The position numbers and the translations under genes were made by a program. Shown one piece after another: positions 22,691 through 31,964 of a stretch of 32,177 bases of DNA. Position 1 is the first letter of the stretch. Each line of letters starts with the position of its first letter. The notes beneath the pieces are model-generated. The model saw only the letters and a program-made list of their open reading frames with translations. It ran no database searches and was not told the DNA's origin. This DNA comes from Bacillota bacterium (lineage in GTDB: Bacteria > Bacillota > Dethiobacteria > DTU022): assembly GCA_029782095.1 (NCBI GenBank), contig JAKOVL010000217.1, forward strand, positions 1 to 32,177. Direction: 5' to 3'.

Positions 22691-24461
22691 CCTTTGCACT
22701 CTCCTTGCAAGTAACCTGGGGATTGTCCCCGGCAGAGGCGGTCACTTTTTCAGCAAGCAGCCGGCGAATGGCCTGTTCCTGTTCCTTAAACTCATCACTC
22801 ATCCATGGTTTGCCGTTGTAGTCCAGAAAGGCCTGCCGCACCTGGTTAAACCAGCCGCGGGCTTCTTCCTTGCTGCCAAACTTTAACTGGGCGGTCAGCA
22901 CTTCCATAATTAAATCATAAACATGTTGCTGGCGTTCGGGTTCAACGGCATTGTCCACGGGATCAAAGGAGTTTTGCTGAAGATAAACCGCGTCTAAAAA
23001 TTCTGCCTTAAGATAGATCACATAATCATCTAGAGAAGTACCCTCTTCGCCGACCACTTTCATCATCTGGTCCACTTCGTCGCCCCTAAACAAGATAGAG
23101 CGACCATACTCAACCTTTTGCGCATCGATAATCCCCGGGTACTTGGACCAGGATTCCAGAGGGTGAATGGCCGGGTATTTCCGGGCATCGGAGCGCTGGC
23201 GTGAAAGACCGTGAAAAGCTCCGACCACCTTTAAAGTGGCCTGGGTGACCGGCTCCTCAAAGTTGCCGCCCGCCGGGGAAACAGTACCGCCGATGGTTAC
23301 CGAACCTATGGCACCGTTCTTTAGGCGGACTATACCGGCCCGCTCATAGAAAGCAGCGATTATTGATTCAAGGTAAGCGGGGAAGGCCTCTTCGCCAGGT
23401 ATCTCTTCCAGCCGGCCGGACATCTCGCGCATAGCCTGAGCCCAGCGTGAGGTCGAATCTGCAAGCAACAGAACATGCAAGCCCATCTGGCGGTAATATT
23501 CAGCCATGGTAACGGCAGTATAAACAGAAGCCTCCCGGGCGGCCACAGGCATAGAAGAAGTATTGCATACAATGATCGTCCTCTCCATCAACGAGCGGCC
23601 GGTTTTAGGGTCTAATAATTCGGGGAATTCTTTTAGGGTCTCCACGACCTCGCCGGCCCGTTCGCCACAGGCAGCCACAATAACAATATCCACTTCCGCA
23701 TTCCTGGAAGTAATCTGCTGCAAGACGGTCTTGCCGGCGCCGAAAGGCCCGGGAATGCAGTATGTGCCGCCCTTGGCCACCGGAAAAAAGGTATCGATGA
23801 GCCTGACCTTGGTAATCAGCGGCTCGCCAGGTTTGAGCCGTTCGTCATAGCACTTAATCGGTCGTTTTACAGGCCAGGGAAAAACCATGGTTAACTGGTG
23901 CAGGTTGCCTTTTTCGTCTTCTACTTCCGCAATCACATCACGCAAACGATAAAGACCTGCCCCGGCTATACTTTTTACCGTCAGCGTCCCTTCCAGGTGA
24001 AAGGGAACCATGATCAAGTGGTTGAAAATTCCTTCCTTGACGGAGCCGATGGGCATGCCCGCTTCAACTTTGCTGCCCTGTTCAACGGATGGAGCAAAAT
24101 CCCACTGGCGGGATTCATCAAGGGGCGGAAGATAGGTTCCCCGCTCCAGGAAGAACCCGCATTGGGCAGCCAGCTGGGGCAAGGGGTTTTGCAGTCCGTC
24201 GTAAACCTGGCCTAACAGCCCGGGTCCGAGCTGGACGCTTAACAGCTCTCCGGTAAACTCTACTTCGTCGCCTACGCCAATACCTTTAGTAATTTCGAAA
24301 ACCTGAACGTCGGCGACATTGCCCTTTATCCGGATAACCTCAGATTTAAGTTTTTTCCCACCGGTGATGATGTAGCATACTTCATTCATGGCCACTTCAC
24401 CGGTGAACTCCACTGAAACCATATTGCCGCTAACGCCAATTACCCTGTTAATTTTCTTCAA
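22674..24461 (-). CDS. atpA: V-type ATPase subunit A (catalytic)
   Basis: A 595-residue catalytic subunit with Walker A GPFGAGKT at 238-245, the A-specific non-homologous insert at about 110-200, and [20 protein letters not shown] downstream. The arginine-loop region reads [20 protein letters not shown], the form of chlamydial/spirochaetal enzymes, instead of the GERGNEMTE of Thermus/archaeal/Enterococcus enzymes. The start is a TTG at 24459-24461 with AGAAGAGGG directly adjacent, so translation may depend on coupling to the preceding gene, 11 bp away; this start is the least certain of the operon. Confidence 0.94.
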   Translation of the reverse strand: MKKINRVIGVSGNMVSVEFTGEVAMNEVCYIITGGKKLKSEVIRIKGNVADVQVFEITKGIGVGDEVEFTGELLSVQLGPGLLGQVYDGLQNPLPQLAAQCGFFLERGTYLPPLDESRQWDFAPSVEQGSKVEAGMPIGSVKEGIFNHLIMVPFHLEGTLTVKSIAGAGLYRLRDVIAEVEDEKGNLHQLTMVFPWPVKRPIKCYDERLKPGEPLITKVRLIDTFFPVAKGGTYCIPGPFGAGKTVLQQITSRNAEVDIVIVAACGERAGEVVETLKEFPELLDPKTGRSLMERTIIVCNTSSMPVAAREASVYTAVTMAEYYRQMGLHVLLLADSTSRWAQAMREMSGRLEEIPGEEAFPAYLESIIAAFYERAGIVRLKNGAIGSVTIGGTVSPAGGNFEEPVTQATLKVVGAFHGLSRQRSDARKYPAIHPLESWSKYPGIIDAQKVEYGRSILFRGDEVDQMMKVVGEEGTSLDDYVIYLKAEFLDAVYLQQNSFDPVDNAVEPERQQHVYDLIMEVLTAQLKFGSKEEARGWFNQVRQAFLDYNGKPWMSDEFKEQEQAIRRLLAEKVTASAGDNPQVTCKESAKVAESI

Positions 24462-24472
24462 CCCTCTTCTAT

Positions 24473-25015
24473 TTAAAGTAATTGTGCAAAATTTTCCTTT
24501 ACTCTTTCGTAAAGGTGATCAAAGGCCTCCCGGCCGGCAGCTTTCTGAAATTTTTCCTGACGCAGGGCTAGCTGAAGCTTAAAATAATAAGCAATTAATG
24601 TTTCGAGATCGAAATAATGCCCCGCACTCATTTCCTCGATAAAGCTCCAGCGAAGATTGTTTAAATAGTTTTCCGCGGCCAGGGGTGAGTCCAGGGCCAT
24701 AGCTGTTTTAACCTCGTCCACAAGCATATGGCTGCCATCTGATTCGGGCAATGGCTGAGATGAAGAAAATTTAACCAGCGCAAGGCGCGCTTTGGCCAGT
24801 TCCAACCGAAGCTCCCATTCCCAGGAAAGGATGCGATCAGCGAAGGGAGAACCGGTTGGTCCCAGCGAGCCCCACCTGCTTTTGGATAAGACCCGGTAAT
24901 CACCCGGCCGTACAGTGTCTGCCGCCAGCTGAAGAAAGGCTTCTTCACTGATGGGAACCTTATCGCCCAGCCTGAGAGTCGGCAGGGCCGCCACGGTATA
25001 ATAATAGTTACTCAC
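24473..25015 (-). CDS. DUF2764 family V-ATPase-associated protein
   Basis: A 180-residue soluble protein with the DUF2764 opening (NYYYTVAALPTLRLGDKVPI) and a mainly helical body. Family knowledge: DUF2764 genes are found between E and A in the V-ATPase operons of chlamydiae, spirochaetes and Bacteroidetes and are thought to stand in for the C subunit that links stalk and membrane part. That role is inference. GTG at 25013-25015 overlaps the TGA of the E gene by 4 bp, with GGAGG 7 nt upstream. Confidence 0.82.
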   Translation of the reverse strand: MSNYYYTVAALPTLRLGDKVPISEEAFLQLAADTVRPGDYRVLSKSRWGSLGPTGSPFADRILSWEWELRLELAKARLALVKFSSSQPLPESDGSHMLVDEVKTAMALDSPLAAENYLNNLRWSFIEEMSAGHYFDLETLIAYYFKLQLALRQEKFQKAAGREAFDHLYERVKENFAQLL

Positions 25016-25635
25016 AGCTTTTCCTCCTGGTCCTCCAGGGCCTCTTTTAAGATCCCTGCAAGCTCAGGGGTGAGAAATTCGGCCAAGATTTCGGCAATGC
25101 CTTCTCTGCTAAAATCATATAAGGCCCCGTCTGAACCACCGATGCGAAACCCTTTGGCCACTTTTGGTGAAGGCTTAATCTCTACACCCTCTTTAAAACG
25201 GTCGGCCAGCTTCGCCCTCAGGCCGGCGCCCAGCTCTTCGGCCTCCTTTGATGATAGGACAATTTGCATGCCCTCGACACCTTTCTCCGACCAGGCCGCG
25301 GCCATATCCAGGATCAGCTTTTCCGTAAGAGCAGGCGTCAAAGCGGCGTCCACCGTTTGGTTGATCACTGCATCAAACTGGCGGACAATTTGCTTTTCCA
25401 GGCCAATCAAAATATCCCGGGCGGCCTGTTTTAAGGCCTCCCGGCCGGCAGCTTCTTTCTTTTTAATTTCATTTTCGGCCTGCAATCTATAGGATTCAGC
25501 TTCAGCGACGGCTTTTTGAACTATCCGCTCGGCCTTCTCCTCGGCGTCGGCAATGATCTTCCTGGCCTCATTTTCAGCAGAAATTACTCCATCATTTTTA
25601 ATTTTCTCAATTAATTCTTTTACCTGGATATCCAT
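25012..25635 (-). CDS. atpE: V-type ATPase subunit E (peripheral stalk)
   Basis: A 207-residue stalk protein with a long N-terminal coiled coil (about residues 5-75, rich in A, E, K: ENEARKIIADAEEKAERI) and a C-terminal globular domain ending in DGALYDFSREGIAEILAEF. It binds the A3B3 head in the stator. The start is ATG at 25633-25635 with GAAGG 9 nt upstream. It is the first gene of the operon, preceded by a promoter and a 190-bp gap after comEB. Confidence 0.9.
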   Translation of the reverse strand: MDIQVKELIEKIKNDGVISAENEARKIIADAEEKAERIVQKAVAEAESYRLQAENEIKKKEAAGREALKQAARDILIGLEKQIVRQFDAVINQTVDAALTPALTEKLILDMAAAWSEKGVEGMQIVLSSKEAEELGAGLRAKLADRFKEGVEIKPSPKVAKGFRIGGSDGALYDFSREGIAEILAEFLTPELAGILKEALEDQEEKL

Positions 25636-25718
25636 GTTCACCAACCTTCAGCAAGTAATTCTAACTAAACCGGGACCACCCGTTAAAAACACCTGGCTGG
25701 CTCATCTCCTAAAGCGAT

Positions 25719-25747
25719 AACATACCATATGATAAAAGGAAATGCAA
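25719..25747 (-). promoter_or_regulatory. Promoter of the V-ATPase operon
   Basis: TTGCAT (25742-25747) and TATGTT (25719-25724) are exactly 17 bp apart on the minus strand, giving a leader of about 75 nt before atpE. With the terminator at 18209-18244 this defines a seven-gene transcription unit. Confidence 0.55.
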
Positions 25748-25829
25748 TCCCCCGCTGCTTAAGTTTAAAAGCCACCGGCAGGGCGCCGCCTAAAAAATAT
25801 GATCGATTGCCTGATCTCTGCCGCAACAG

Positions 25830-26276
25830 CTAGCAAACGCGATATGCAACCATCTTGCCGTTAAAATCCAGGTATTTCACCTCGTCGATCATGGCGTTTT
25901 TAATCATCCGCCGGCACATCAGGCAGGGCTCTCCCGAGGCAAAAGATCCGTCGGCGTTGAAGCCGGCTATATAAATGGTCGCCCCTTTCATCATCACCGG
26001 ATCGCCGTTGATAATGGCATTCTGTTCAGCGTGCACAGCTACACAAAGCTCATAGCGCTCACCTTTAGGCACGTTTAGCTTCTGGCGGATACAGATTCCT
26101 GTATCAATACAATTTGCTTCCCCTCTGGCCGAGCCGTTGAACCCGGTGCTGACAATGACTTTATCTTTGACGATGATGGCGCCGTAGCGCCTTCTTAGAC
26201 AGGTCGATCGTTTTGAGATCACCTGTGCAATTTCTAAAAAATAGTCGTCCCAGCCAGGCCTGCTAGAAGTGGTCAT
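25830..26276 (-). CDS. comEB: dCMP deaminase family protein ComEB
   Basis: A 148-residue zinc deaminase. The catalytic motif VAVHAEQNAI gives His82 and Glu84; PCLMC gives Cys118 and Cys121 as zinc ligands. Family role: dCMP to dUMP for thymidylate synthesis. It lies 11 bp after upp in a pyrimidine/one-carbon operon (glyA, upp, comEB). The ATG at 26274-26276 is the only good start. Confidence 0.93.
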   Translation of the reverse strand: MTTSSRPGWDDYFLEIAQVISKRSTCLRRRYGAIIVKDKVIVSTGFNGSARGEANCIDTGICIRQKLNVPKGERYELCVAVHAEQNAIINGDPVMMKGATIYIAGFNADGSFASGEPCLMCRRMIKNAMIDEVKYLDFNGKMVAYRVC

Positions 26277-26287
26277 GGATATACCCC

Positions 26288-26920
26288 TTACTGTTCTGTC
26301 CCAAAGAGACGGTCTCCGGCATCCCCCAGCCCGGGGACAATATAGGCTTGATCATTTAATTTCTCATCAATGGCTGCGAGAAAGATCTGCACCTCAGGAT
26401 GGTTATGCCGCAGCATTTCTATGCCTTCGGGTGAAGCAATGAGGCTGAGCAGCTTGATACGGCGCACCCCTTTTTTTTTCAAGGCGCTAATGGCATGGGC
26501 GGCTGAACCTCCTGTGGCGAGCATGGGTTCCAAAAGGAAGCAATCACCCTCCTCGACTCCATTTGGAAGCTTGCAATAGTATTCCACGGGCTCAAAGGTG
26601 TCGTGATCGCGGTAAAGGCCGATATGGCCGGCCCTGGCAGTGGGAAACATGCGCAGCGCTCCGGTCAACATGCCCAGGCCAGCCCTTAATACAGCTATAA
26701 ATACGGGCTGAGGGCCGCCGATGACCCGTCCGGTTGTGCCGGATACAGGTGTTTCAATATGAATTTCTTTTAGCGGCATATCCCGAGTAGCCTCATAAAG
26801 CATCAGGGCAGTAATCTCTTCCACCAGTTCACGAAACTTCCATGGTTCAGTTTCTTTCTGACGACACTGGGTCAGTTTATCCTGTACCAGCGGGTGATTT
26901 ACAACAACAACATGCTCCAT
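26288..26920 (-). CDS. upp: Uracil phosphoribosyltransferase
   Basis: A 210-residue salvage enzyme making UMP from uracil and PRPP. The PRPP loop is LLEPMLATGGSA and the uracil-binding end is GLGDAGDRLFGT. Length and sequence are standard. It is placed between glyA and comEB as in many Firmicutes. Confidence 0.97.
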   Translation of the reverse strand: MEHVVVVNHPLVQDKLTQCRQKETEPWKFRELVEEITALMLYEATRDMPLKEIHIETPVSGTTGRVIGGPQPVFIAVLRAGLGMLTGALRMFPTARAGHIGLYRDHDTFEPVEYYCKLPNGVEEGDCFLLEPMLATGGSAAHAISALKKKGVRRIKLLSLIASPEGIEMLRHNHPEVQIFLAAIDEKLNDQAYIVPGLGDAGDRLFGTEQ

Positions 26921-26939
26921 GATCAGTTTGGCCTCCCTG

Positions 26940-28205
26940 CTAGTAAATTGGAAAATCGCGGCATAATCGGCTTACCTGCTTTTTCACCCGCTCCAGGTTC
27001 CCGGGATGATGGCGGCTTTCCAAGGTATCGTGAATCAGGCGGCCGATTAACTCCATCTCCTGCGGCCCCATGCCCCGGGAGGTTACTGCCGGGGTCCCGA
27101 GGCGCAATCCGCTGGTAACCCGGCGGCTGCGGGGATCGAAGGGAATCGCATTTTTATTGGCGGTAATGCCGACCTGGTCTAAAAGCTTCTCCGCTTCCAA
27201 ACCGGTTATCCCTTTGGAGCGGAGATCCAGCAGGATCAGGTGGGTGTCCGTACCTCCGGTTACCAGGTGGTAGCCGTAATCTGACAGAACTTGTGCCAGA
27301 ACTGCTGCATTTTCCAGCACTTTTTTTTGATAAGCAATAAATTCGGGAGTTTGGGCTTCTTTAAAAGCTACCGCTTTGGCGGCGACAACATGCATCAACG
27401 GCCCGCCCTGCAGCCCGGGGAAAACTGCTTTATCAATGGCGGCAGCGTATTCGCGCCGGCATAGGATCAGCCCTCCCCTGGGGCCGCGCAGGGTTTTATG
27501 GGTGGTGGAGGTAACTACATGGGCAAACGGAATCGGATTGGGGTGAAGTCCCGCGGCAATTAGACCGGCCACATGGGCCATATCAACCATAAAAAAAGCG
27601 CCGATTTCATGGGCAATACTTGCAAAACCGCTGAAATCAATGTGGCGTGGATAAGCGCTGGCTCCGGCTATAATCAGCCTGGGCCGCACCTTTAGCGCCA
27701 GAGACCTGACCTGATCCAGGTCGATTAAACCAGATTCCCGGTCCACGCCGTAGCTGTAGGCCCGGTAATAGCGACCGGTAATACTGGCGGCGGATCCATG
27801 GGTCAAGTGGCCTCCATGGGCCAGGTCCATGCCAAGAATTGGGTCGCCGGGCTTTAATAGGGCCACATAGACAGCAAGATTGGCCGACGCGCCGGCGTGG
27901 GGTTGAACATTGGCATGTTCAGCTCCAAATAGCGCCATGGCCCGCATGCGAGCCAGCTCTTCCGCGGCATCAACATGCTCACAACCCCCGTAATAGCGGG
28001 CCTTGGGATAGCCTTCCGCATACTTGTTGGTTAAAATTGAACCCTGGGCCTGGAGCACCGCCCTGCTTGCCACATTTTCTGAAGCGATTAGCTCCAGGTG
28101 GGATTGCTGACGCTGCAGTTCTTTCTCAATAATGGCGGCTATTTCCGGGTCAGTATGACCCAGTACGTCAGTGCAATCTTGATCCCGGTATGACAACCTG
28201 CTCAT
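26940..28205 (-). CDS. glyA: Serine hydroxymethyltransferase
   Basis: A 421-residue PLP enzyme that converts serine and tetrahydrofolate to glycine and methylene-tetrahydrofolate. The PLP lysine is Lys237 in [23 protein letters not shown] and [14 protein letters not shown] are typical. The start is ATG at 28203-28205 with GGGAG 7 nt upstream; a longer frame to 28265 would run back into rpiB and adds non-family sequence. The gene is spaced 31 bp from rpiB. Confidence 0.97.
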   Translation of the reverse strand: MSRLSYRDQDCTDVLGHTDPEIAAIIEKELQRQQSHLELIASENVASRAVLQAQGSILTNKYAEGYPKARYYGGCEHVDAAEELARMRAMALFGAEHANVQPHAGASANLAVYVALLKPGDPILGMDLAHGGHLTHGSAASITGRYYRAYSYGVDRESGLIDLDQVRSLALKVRPRLIIAGASAYPRHIDFSGFASIAHEIGAFFMVDMAHVAGLIAAGLHPNPIPFAHVVTSTTHKTLRGPRGGLILCRREYAAAIDKAVFPGLQGGPLMHVVAAKAVAFKEAQTPEFIAYQKKVLENAAVLAQVLSDYGYHLVTGGTDTHLILLDLRSKGITGLEAEKLLDQVGITANKNAIPFDPRSRRVTSGLRLGTPAVTSRGMGPQEMELIGRLIHDTLESRHHPGNLERVKKQVSRLCRDFPIY

Positions 28206-28236
28206 CCCACTACTCCCTTCACCGCACCTTTTTAGA

Positions 28237-28692
28237 TCAACAAAAACTGCGCTCCCTTTTTTCAATCATGGCTATTTTATTAATTCTGTTTTGGTGGCGG
28301 CCCCCGGAAAACGGAGTTTTTAAAAAAATGTCGACCATCTCCAAAGCCAAACCGGTGCCGGTAACCCTGGCACCCAAAGTTAAAATGTTGGCATCATTGT
28401 GCTCCCTGGCGCACCGGGCAGTATAAGAGTCTCCACACAGGGCCGCCCTGATCCCGGTGTATTTGCAGGCCGCAATGGCCATGCCTACGCCGGTGCCGCA
28501 AATTAGAATGCCATACTGAAATTCACCCGTTTGAATACCCTGGGCTACAGGCACAACGATATCGGGATAGTCAACGCTGCTTTCACAAAAGGTGCCGAAA
28601 TCGGTAAAATCAATTTTCTTTTCCCGCAAAAATTCCTTAACCTTTTCTTTTAAAGGAAAACCGGCATGGTCACTGCCCAGAGCGACCTTCAT
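28237..28692 (-). CDS. rpiB: Ribose-5-phosphate isomerase B
   Basis: A 151-residue RpiB (or related sugar-phosphate isomerase) of the pentose phosphate pathway. GSDHAGF is at the N-terminus, the active-site Cys65 in [11 protein letters not shown], and [16 protein letters not shown] follows. The common ANK in the GMAIAANK stretch is ACK here. The ATG at 28690-28692 follows GGAGGCGGC. It overlaps the phosphatase gene by 23 bp, as in the ywlE-ywlF arrangement of Bacillus. Confidence 0.94.
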   Translation of the reverse strand: MKVALGSDHAGFPLKEKVKEFLREKKIDFTDFGTFCESSVDYPDIVVPVAQGIQTGEFQYGILICGTGVGMAIAACKYTGIRAALCGDSYTARCAREHNDANILTLGARVTGTGLALEMVDIFLKTPFSGGRHQNRINKIAMIEKRERSFC

Positions 28693-29164
28693 CGGCGCCG
28701 CCTCCTTCTTTCAACCTGATCATAAGTTTCGTGATGCTTTCACGAATTTCCTCCAGGGTCTGCCGGTATTTTGCCAAAGAGCAGCCGAAGGGATCAGCGA
28801 TGTCGGGATTTGAAGCATTTGTGCCGGCAAATTCTTTTAAGAGATATGTTTTCGGGCCGGCTTGTGGAAAACGTGCCAGCAAAGCTTCCTTATGCCTGGC
28901 GGTCATGACCAGAATTAATTCTGCTTTCTCCACCAGCGCTTCGTCCAGGAGGGCAGCTTCATGGGCGGAGACATCCACCCCTTCTTCTGATAGCAATGTA
29001 TGTACATGCTCCGAGGCCTGATCACCGGGAATGGCTGCCAAACCTGCTGAAGAAATTTTCAGTTCGCGGCCGTCCCCTTCTTGCTCCCAGTAATGTCGCA
29101 ACAAGGCTTCCGCCATAACGCTGCGGCAGGTATTCCCTGTGCAGACAAAAAGAATATTGGGCAT
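28670..29164 (-). CDS. Low-molecular-weight protein-tyrosine/arginine phosphatase
   Basis: A 164-residue phosphatase with the P-loop CTGNTCRS (Cys8, Arg14) and the general-acid loop NPDIADPFG. In B. subtilis the gene at this place (ywlE) encodes a protein-arginine phosphatase; Thr in the P-loop next to Cys8-x-x-N (CTGNTCRS) is the form seen in YwlE, so arginine phosphatase activity is likely (inference). It is 16 bp after tsaC and overlaps rpiB. Confidence 0.92.
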   Translation of the reverse strand: MPNILFVCTGNTCRSVMAEALLRHYWEQEGDGRELKISSAGLAAIPGDQASEHVHTLLSEEGVDVSAHEAALLDEALVEKAELILVMTARHKEALLARFPQAGPKTYLLKEFAGTNASNPDIADPFGCSLAKYRQTLEEIRESITKLMIRLKEGGGADEGRSGQ

Positions 29165-29180
29165 CTGTATCTCCTTCCCT

Positions 29181-30194
29181 TTAGACGCGAATTACCCGAA
29201 AAGCGGCTTTTCCCAGCCGGTTCATTACAGCCGCGCCGAGCCCCCGGGAATCGATTCCTTCGGCCAGAATAACGCCGGCTTTAAGGGCATCACAGCGGCG
29301 CAAGCTCCTGAAGAGGTGCCGGGAAATGTATTCTAGATCATCATGCCCGTGCTGATTCAAAAAACTACTGAGCAGGCATACTTTCAAGCCTCTTCGCCGA
29401 AAATATTCGGCTAAAATGTTCAGCACAATTCTTCGTCTGGATGGGGGCCCGGTTACCAGTATGAGCGGCGCCCGGGGGGCATAATGACGGTATTTCATCC
29501 CCGGAGAAGGCGGTGCGTCTCCTCCTTTCCATGCAGCCTGGAAAACCGGTTCACCTAAGGCGGAAGCCAGGGCTTCCCGCGTAACGCCGCCCGGCCGCAG
29601 AATTACGGCACGGGGGCCGGTTAAATCCAGCACGGTGGATTCCACCCCTATCCGGCAGGTGCCACCGTCCAGCACTGCATCAATTCGCCCGGCCAAATCT
29701 TCCAGCACGCAGCGGGCGCTGGTGGGGCTGGGGCGGCCGGAACGATTGGCACTGGGCGCGGCAATCGGAACCCCGGCGGCGCGTATTAGCCCGAGAGCCA
29801 CCGGATGAGAGGGCATGCGCACTGCCACAGTGGGCAGGCCTGCGCAGACCAGGTCTGGTACAGCGCTGCTGCGGGGCAGGACAAGGCTAAGGGGCCCCGG
29901 CCAAAACCGTTCCATTAAATAAAGGGCCCGTTCCGGAACGGACGAAGCAACCTGGTAAACCTGCTCCCTGGCCGCAACATGAACAATAAGGGGGTTGTCC
30001 GATGGGCGTCCTTTGGCTGAGAAAATGCGGGCTACTGCAGCCGGGTCGATAGCAGAGGCACCCAACCCGTATACAGTTTCCGTGGGGAATGCTACCAGGC
30101 CGCCTGCGCAAATGATTTGAGCAGCTTTGCGTATGGCCGGATCCTCCGGTTTTAACCAAAGGGTTCCTTTTATTTGCAATAAAGTTTTTTCCAT
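29181..30194 (-). CDS. tsaC: Threonylcarbamoyl-AMP synthase (Sua5/YwlC type)
   Basis: A 337-residue two-domain enzyme that makes threonylcarbamoyl-AMP for the t6A37 tRNA modification. The YrdC domain (about 10-200) shows FPTETVYGLGASA, KGRPSDNPLIVHV and SANRSGRPSPTSA. The C-terminal Sua5 domain (about 215-337) follows a linker with PGMKYRHYAPRAPL. The ATG at 30192-30194 has AGGGG 5 nt upstream; the preceding GTG is too close to it. It is the first gene of the phosphatase-rpiB-glyA-upp-comEB series. Confidence 0.95.
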   Translation of the reverse strand: MEKTLLQIKGTLWLKPEDPAIRKAAQIICAGGLVAFPTETVYGLGASAIDPAAVARIFSAKGRPSDNPLIVHVAAREQVYQVASSVPERALYLMERFWPGPLSLVLPRSSAVPDLVCAGLPTVAVRMPSHPVALGLIRAAGVPIAAPSANRSGRPSPTSARCVLEDLAGRIDAVLDGGTCRIGVESTVLDLTGPRAVILRPGGVTREALASALGEPVFQAAWKGGDAPPSPGMKYRHYAPRAPLILVTGPPSRRRIVLNILAEYFRRRGLKVCLLSSFLNQHGHDDLEYISRHLFRSLRRCDALKAGVILAEGIDSRGLGAAVMNRLGKAAFRVIRV

Positions 30195-30281
30195 CACTGC
30201 CCCTTTAAGAAGTTGCCGATATAAGCATACCCTTACCTGATTACGATAACCGAATCTAAAGGAATTTATCAGAACATATTT

Positions 30282-31886
30282 TCAAAATTCATCTACTACC
30301 AGCTGGGCGATGTTGGTGGCGTGGTCGGCAATTCGTTCCAGGTTGCTGATTACATCCAGATAAATTACTCCTGATGGGGGGGAACATTTTTTAGCGTTTA
30401 TTCTTTCAATATGTTTTTTACGTAAAATTTTCTCGTAGAGGTCAACGGCATCATCTTCTTTAATCACTTCCGCAGCCAGCATTTTATCTTCGGTCTCCAG
30501 CGATCTTCCGGATTTATGCAACATTTCGGCGACCTTTTCATAAAGCATCTCAATTTCGGAAATGGCCTCGTCGGAAAATGAGAGGCGTTCATCATTGCGT
30601 ATTTCCGCCAGTTGCAGAATATTTTTAGCATGGTCTCCGATGCGTTCATAATCATTGGCCGCAGACATCAATCCTCCTACGATCTTGGATTCATGTTTGG
30701 TTAAAGAGTGCTGCGACAGCTCGGACAGGTATATGTTCAACTCCTTTTCCAGCCCGTCCAGCATGTCTTCCATCTGCTCTATATGCATAGATTTTTTCAG
30801 ATCGTTTTTAATCAGTGTCTGAATTGAATCAGCGACCATATCGAGGGCAATGCCGGACATGCGCAGTAATTCCTTTTTGCTGCTGCTGATGGCGGCTGCC
30901 GGCGTTTTCAGCATGCGGGGATCAAGATACTTGGGCCCTATATCCAGCTGTTCCTCGGGACCGGGCGCCACGGCACATACCAGCCTGGTAAAATGCTTTA
31001 AGAAAACCAAAAAGATAATACTATTGAAAACGTTGAACAAGGTGTGTGCATTGGCTATCTGCCGGGGCACGGTGGAGGCGGTATGCATGACCAGGTCTGA
31101 AAAAGGGCCGATCCACAGAAGGGCAAAGATGACACCGATCGTATTAAAAAGAACGTGAGCTATGGCAGCGCGGCGGGCGGCCAGGTTGGCGCCGATGCTG
31201 GCCAGCATGGCGGTAATACAGGTGCCGATATTGGTGCCCAGGACCAGAGGTACAGCCGAAGCAAATGAAAGGAGCCCTTGGCCGGCCATGGCGATAATTA
31301 TACCGGTAGCGGCGCTGCTGCTCTGGATCAAAGCGGTAAAAAGGGTGCCGCAAAGCACGCCCAGAAGGGGAATGTCAGTAAAGCGGACCAGGAGAAGCTT
31401 AAATGAATCCAGGTCTCTCAGGGGGGACATGCCGTCCGACATAATCGTCATGCCCAAAAAAAGCAGGCCGAAGCCAAGTATGGCCTGTCCAAGATAACGA
31501 TGCAGGCGCCGGCGGCCGAAAAAATTTAAAATAGAGCCTACCCCGATGGCGGGCAAGGCCATGGCATGAATATTTAAGGAGACAATCTGGGCGGTAACCG
31601 TGGTGCCGATATTGGCTCCGATAATGACGCTGATAGCCTGCGAAAGACTTATAAAGCCGGCATTGGCAAAGCCAACAACCATCACCGTGGTGCCGCTGCT
31701 GCTCTGAATCAGCAAAGTAACGAGCAGGCCGGTTAAAACGCCGATAACCGGGCGATTAGTGAGAATCTCGAGAATGCGGCGAAGCCTGTCGCCGGCCGCT
31801 TTCTGCATCCCCGAGGCCATCATTTGCATCCCGAACAAAAAAAGACCGAGACCTCCGATAGTCTTGGCGGCAATTTCCCAGTACAA
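30282..31886 (-). CDS. Na/Pi cotransporter with C-terminal PhoU domain
   Basis: A 534-residue protein. Residues about 1-310 form two inverted Na/Pi-cotransporter repeats with the signature QSSS twice (LLIQSSSGTTVM and ALIQSSSAATGI), each followed by G(A/T)NIGT. Residues about 340-534 form PhoU-like helical bundles (NDYERIGDHAKNI and SNLERIADHATNIA). Family role: Na+-driven phosphate transport with a cytoplasmic regulatory domain. The start is TTG at 31884-31886 with GGGAGG 7 nt upstream. It has its own strong promoter and may be read together with tsaC 87 bp downstream. Confidence 0.92.
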   Translation of the reverse strand: MYWEIAAKTIGGLGLFLFGMQMMASGMQKAAGDRLRRILEILTNRPVIGVLTGLLVTLLIQSSSGTTVMVVGFANAGFISLSQAISVIIGANIGTTVTAQIVSLNIHAMALPAIGVGSILNFFGRRRLHRYLGQAILGFGLLFLGMTIMSDGMSPLRDLDSFKLLLVRFTDIPLLGVLCGTLFTALIQSSSAATGIIIAMAGQGLLSFASAVPLVLGTNIGTCITAMLASIGANLAARRAAIAHVLFNTIGVIFALLWIGPFSDLVMHTASTVPRQIANAHTLFNVFNSIIFLVFLKHFTRLVCAVAPGPEEQLDIGPKYLDPRMLKTPAAAISSSKKELLRMSGIALDMVADSIQTLIKNDLKKSMHIEQMEDMLDGLEKELNIYLSELSQHSLTKHESKIVGGLMSAANDYERIGDHAKNILQLAEIRNDERLSFSDEAISEIEMLYEKVAEMLHKSGRSLETEDKMLAAEVIKEDDAVDLYEKILRKKHIERINAKKCSPPSGVIYLDVISNLERIADHATNIAQLVVDEF

Positions 31887-31935
31887 TATCTAACCTCCCG
31901 GGCACCTGGCTTGAGGCTCTCTATATACCCGTACT

Positions 31936-31964
31936 ATTATAATTGATCCGGTAGACCTTTTCAA
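31936..31964 (-). promoter_or_regulatory. Promoter of the Na/Pi cotransporter gene
   Basis: TTGAAA (31959-31964) and TATAAT (31936-31941) on the minus strand are 17 bp apart, a near-consensus SigA promoter. No Pho-box-like repeat was recognised next to it. The remaining 31965-32177 shows no gene. Confidence 0.75.
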
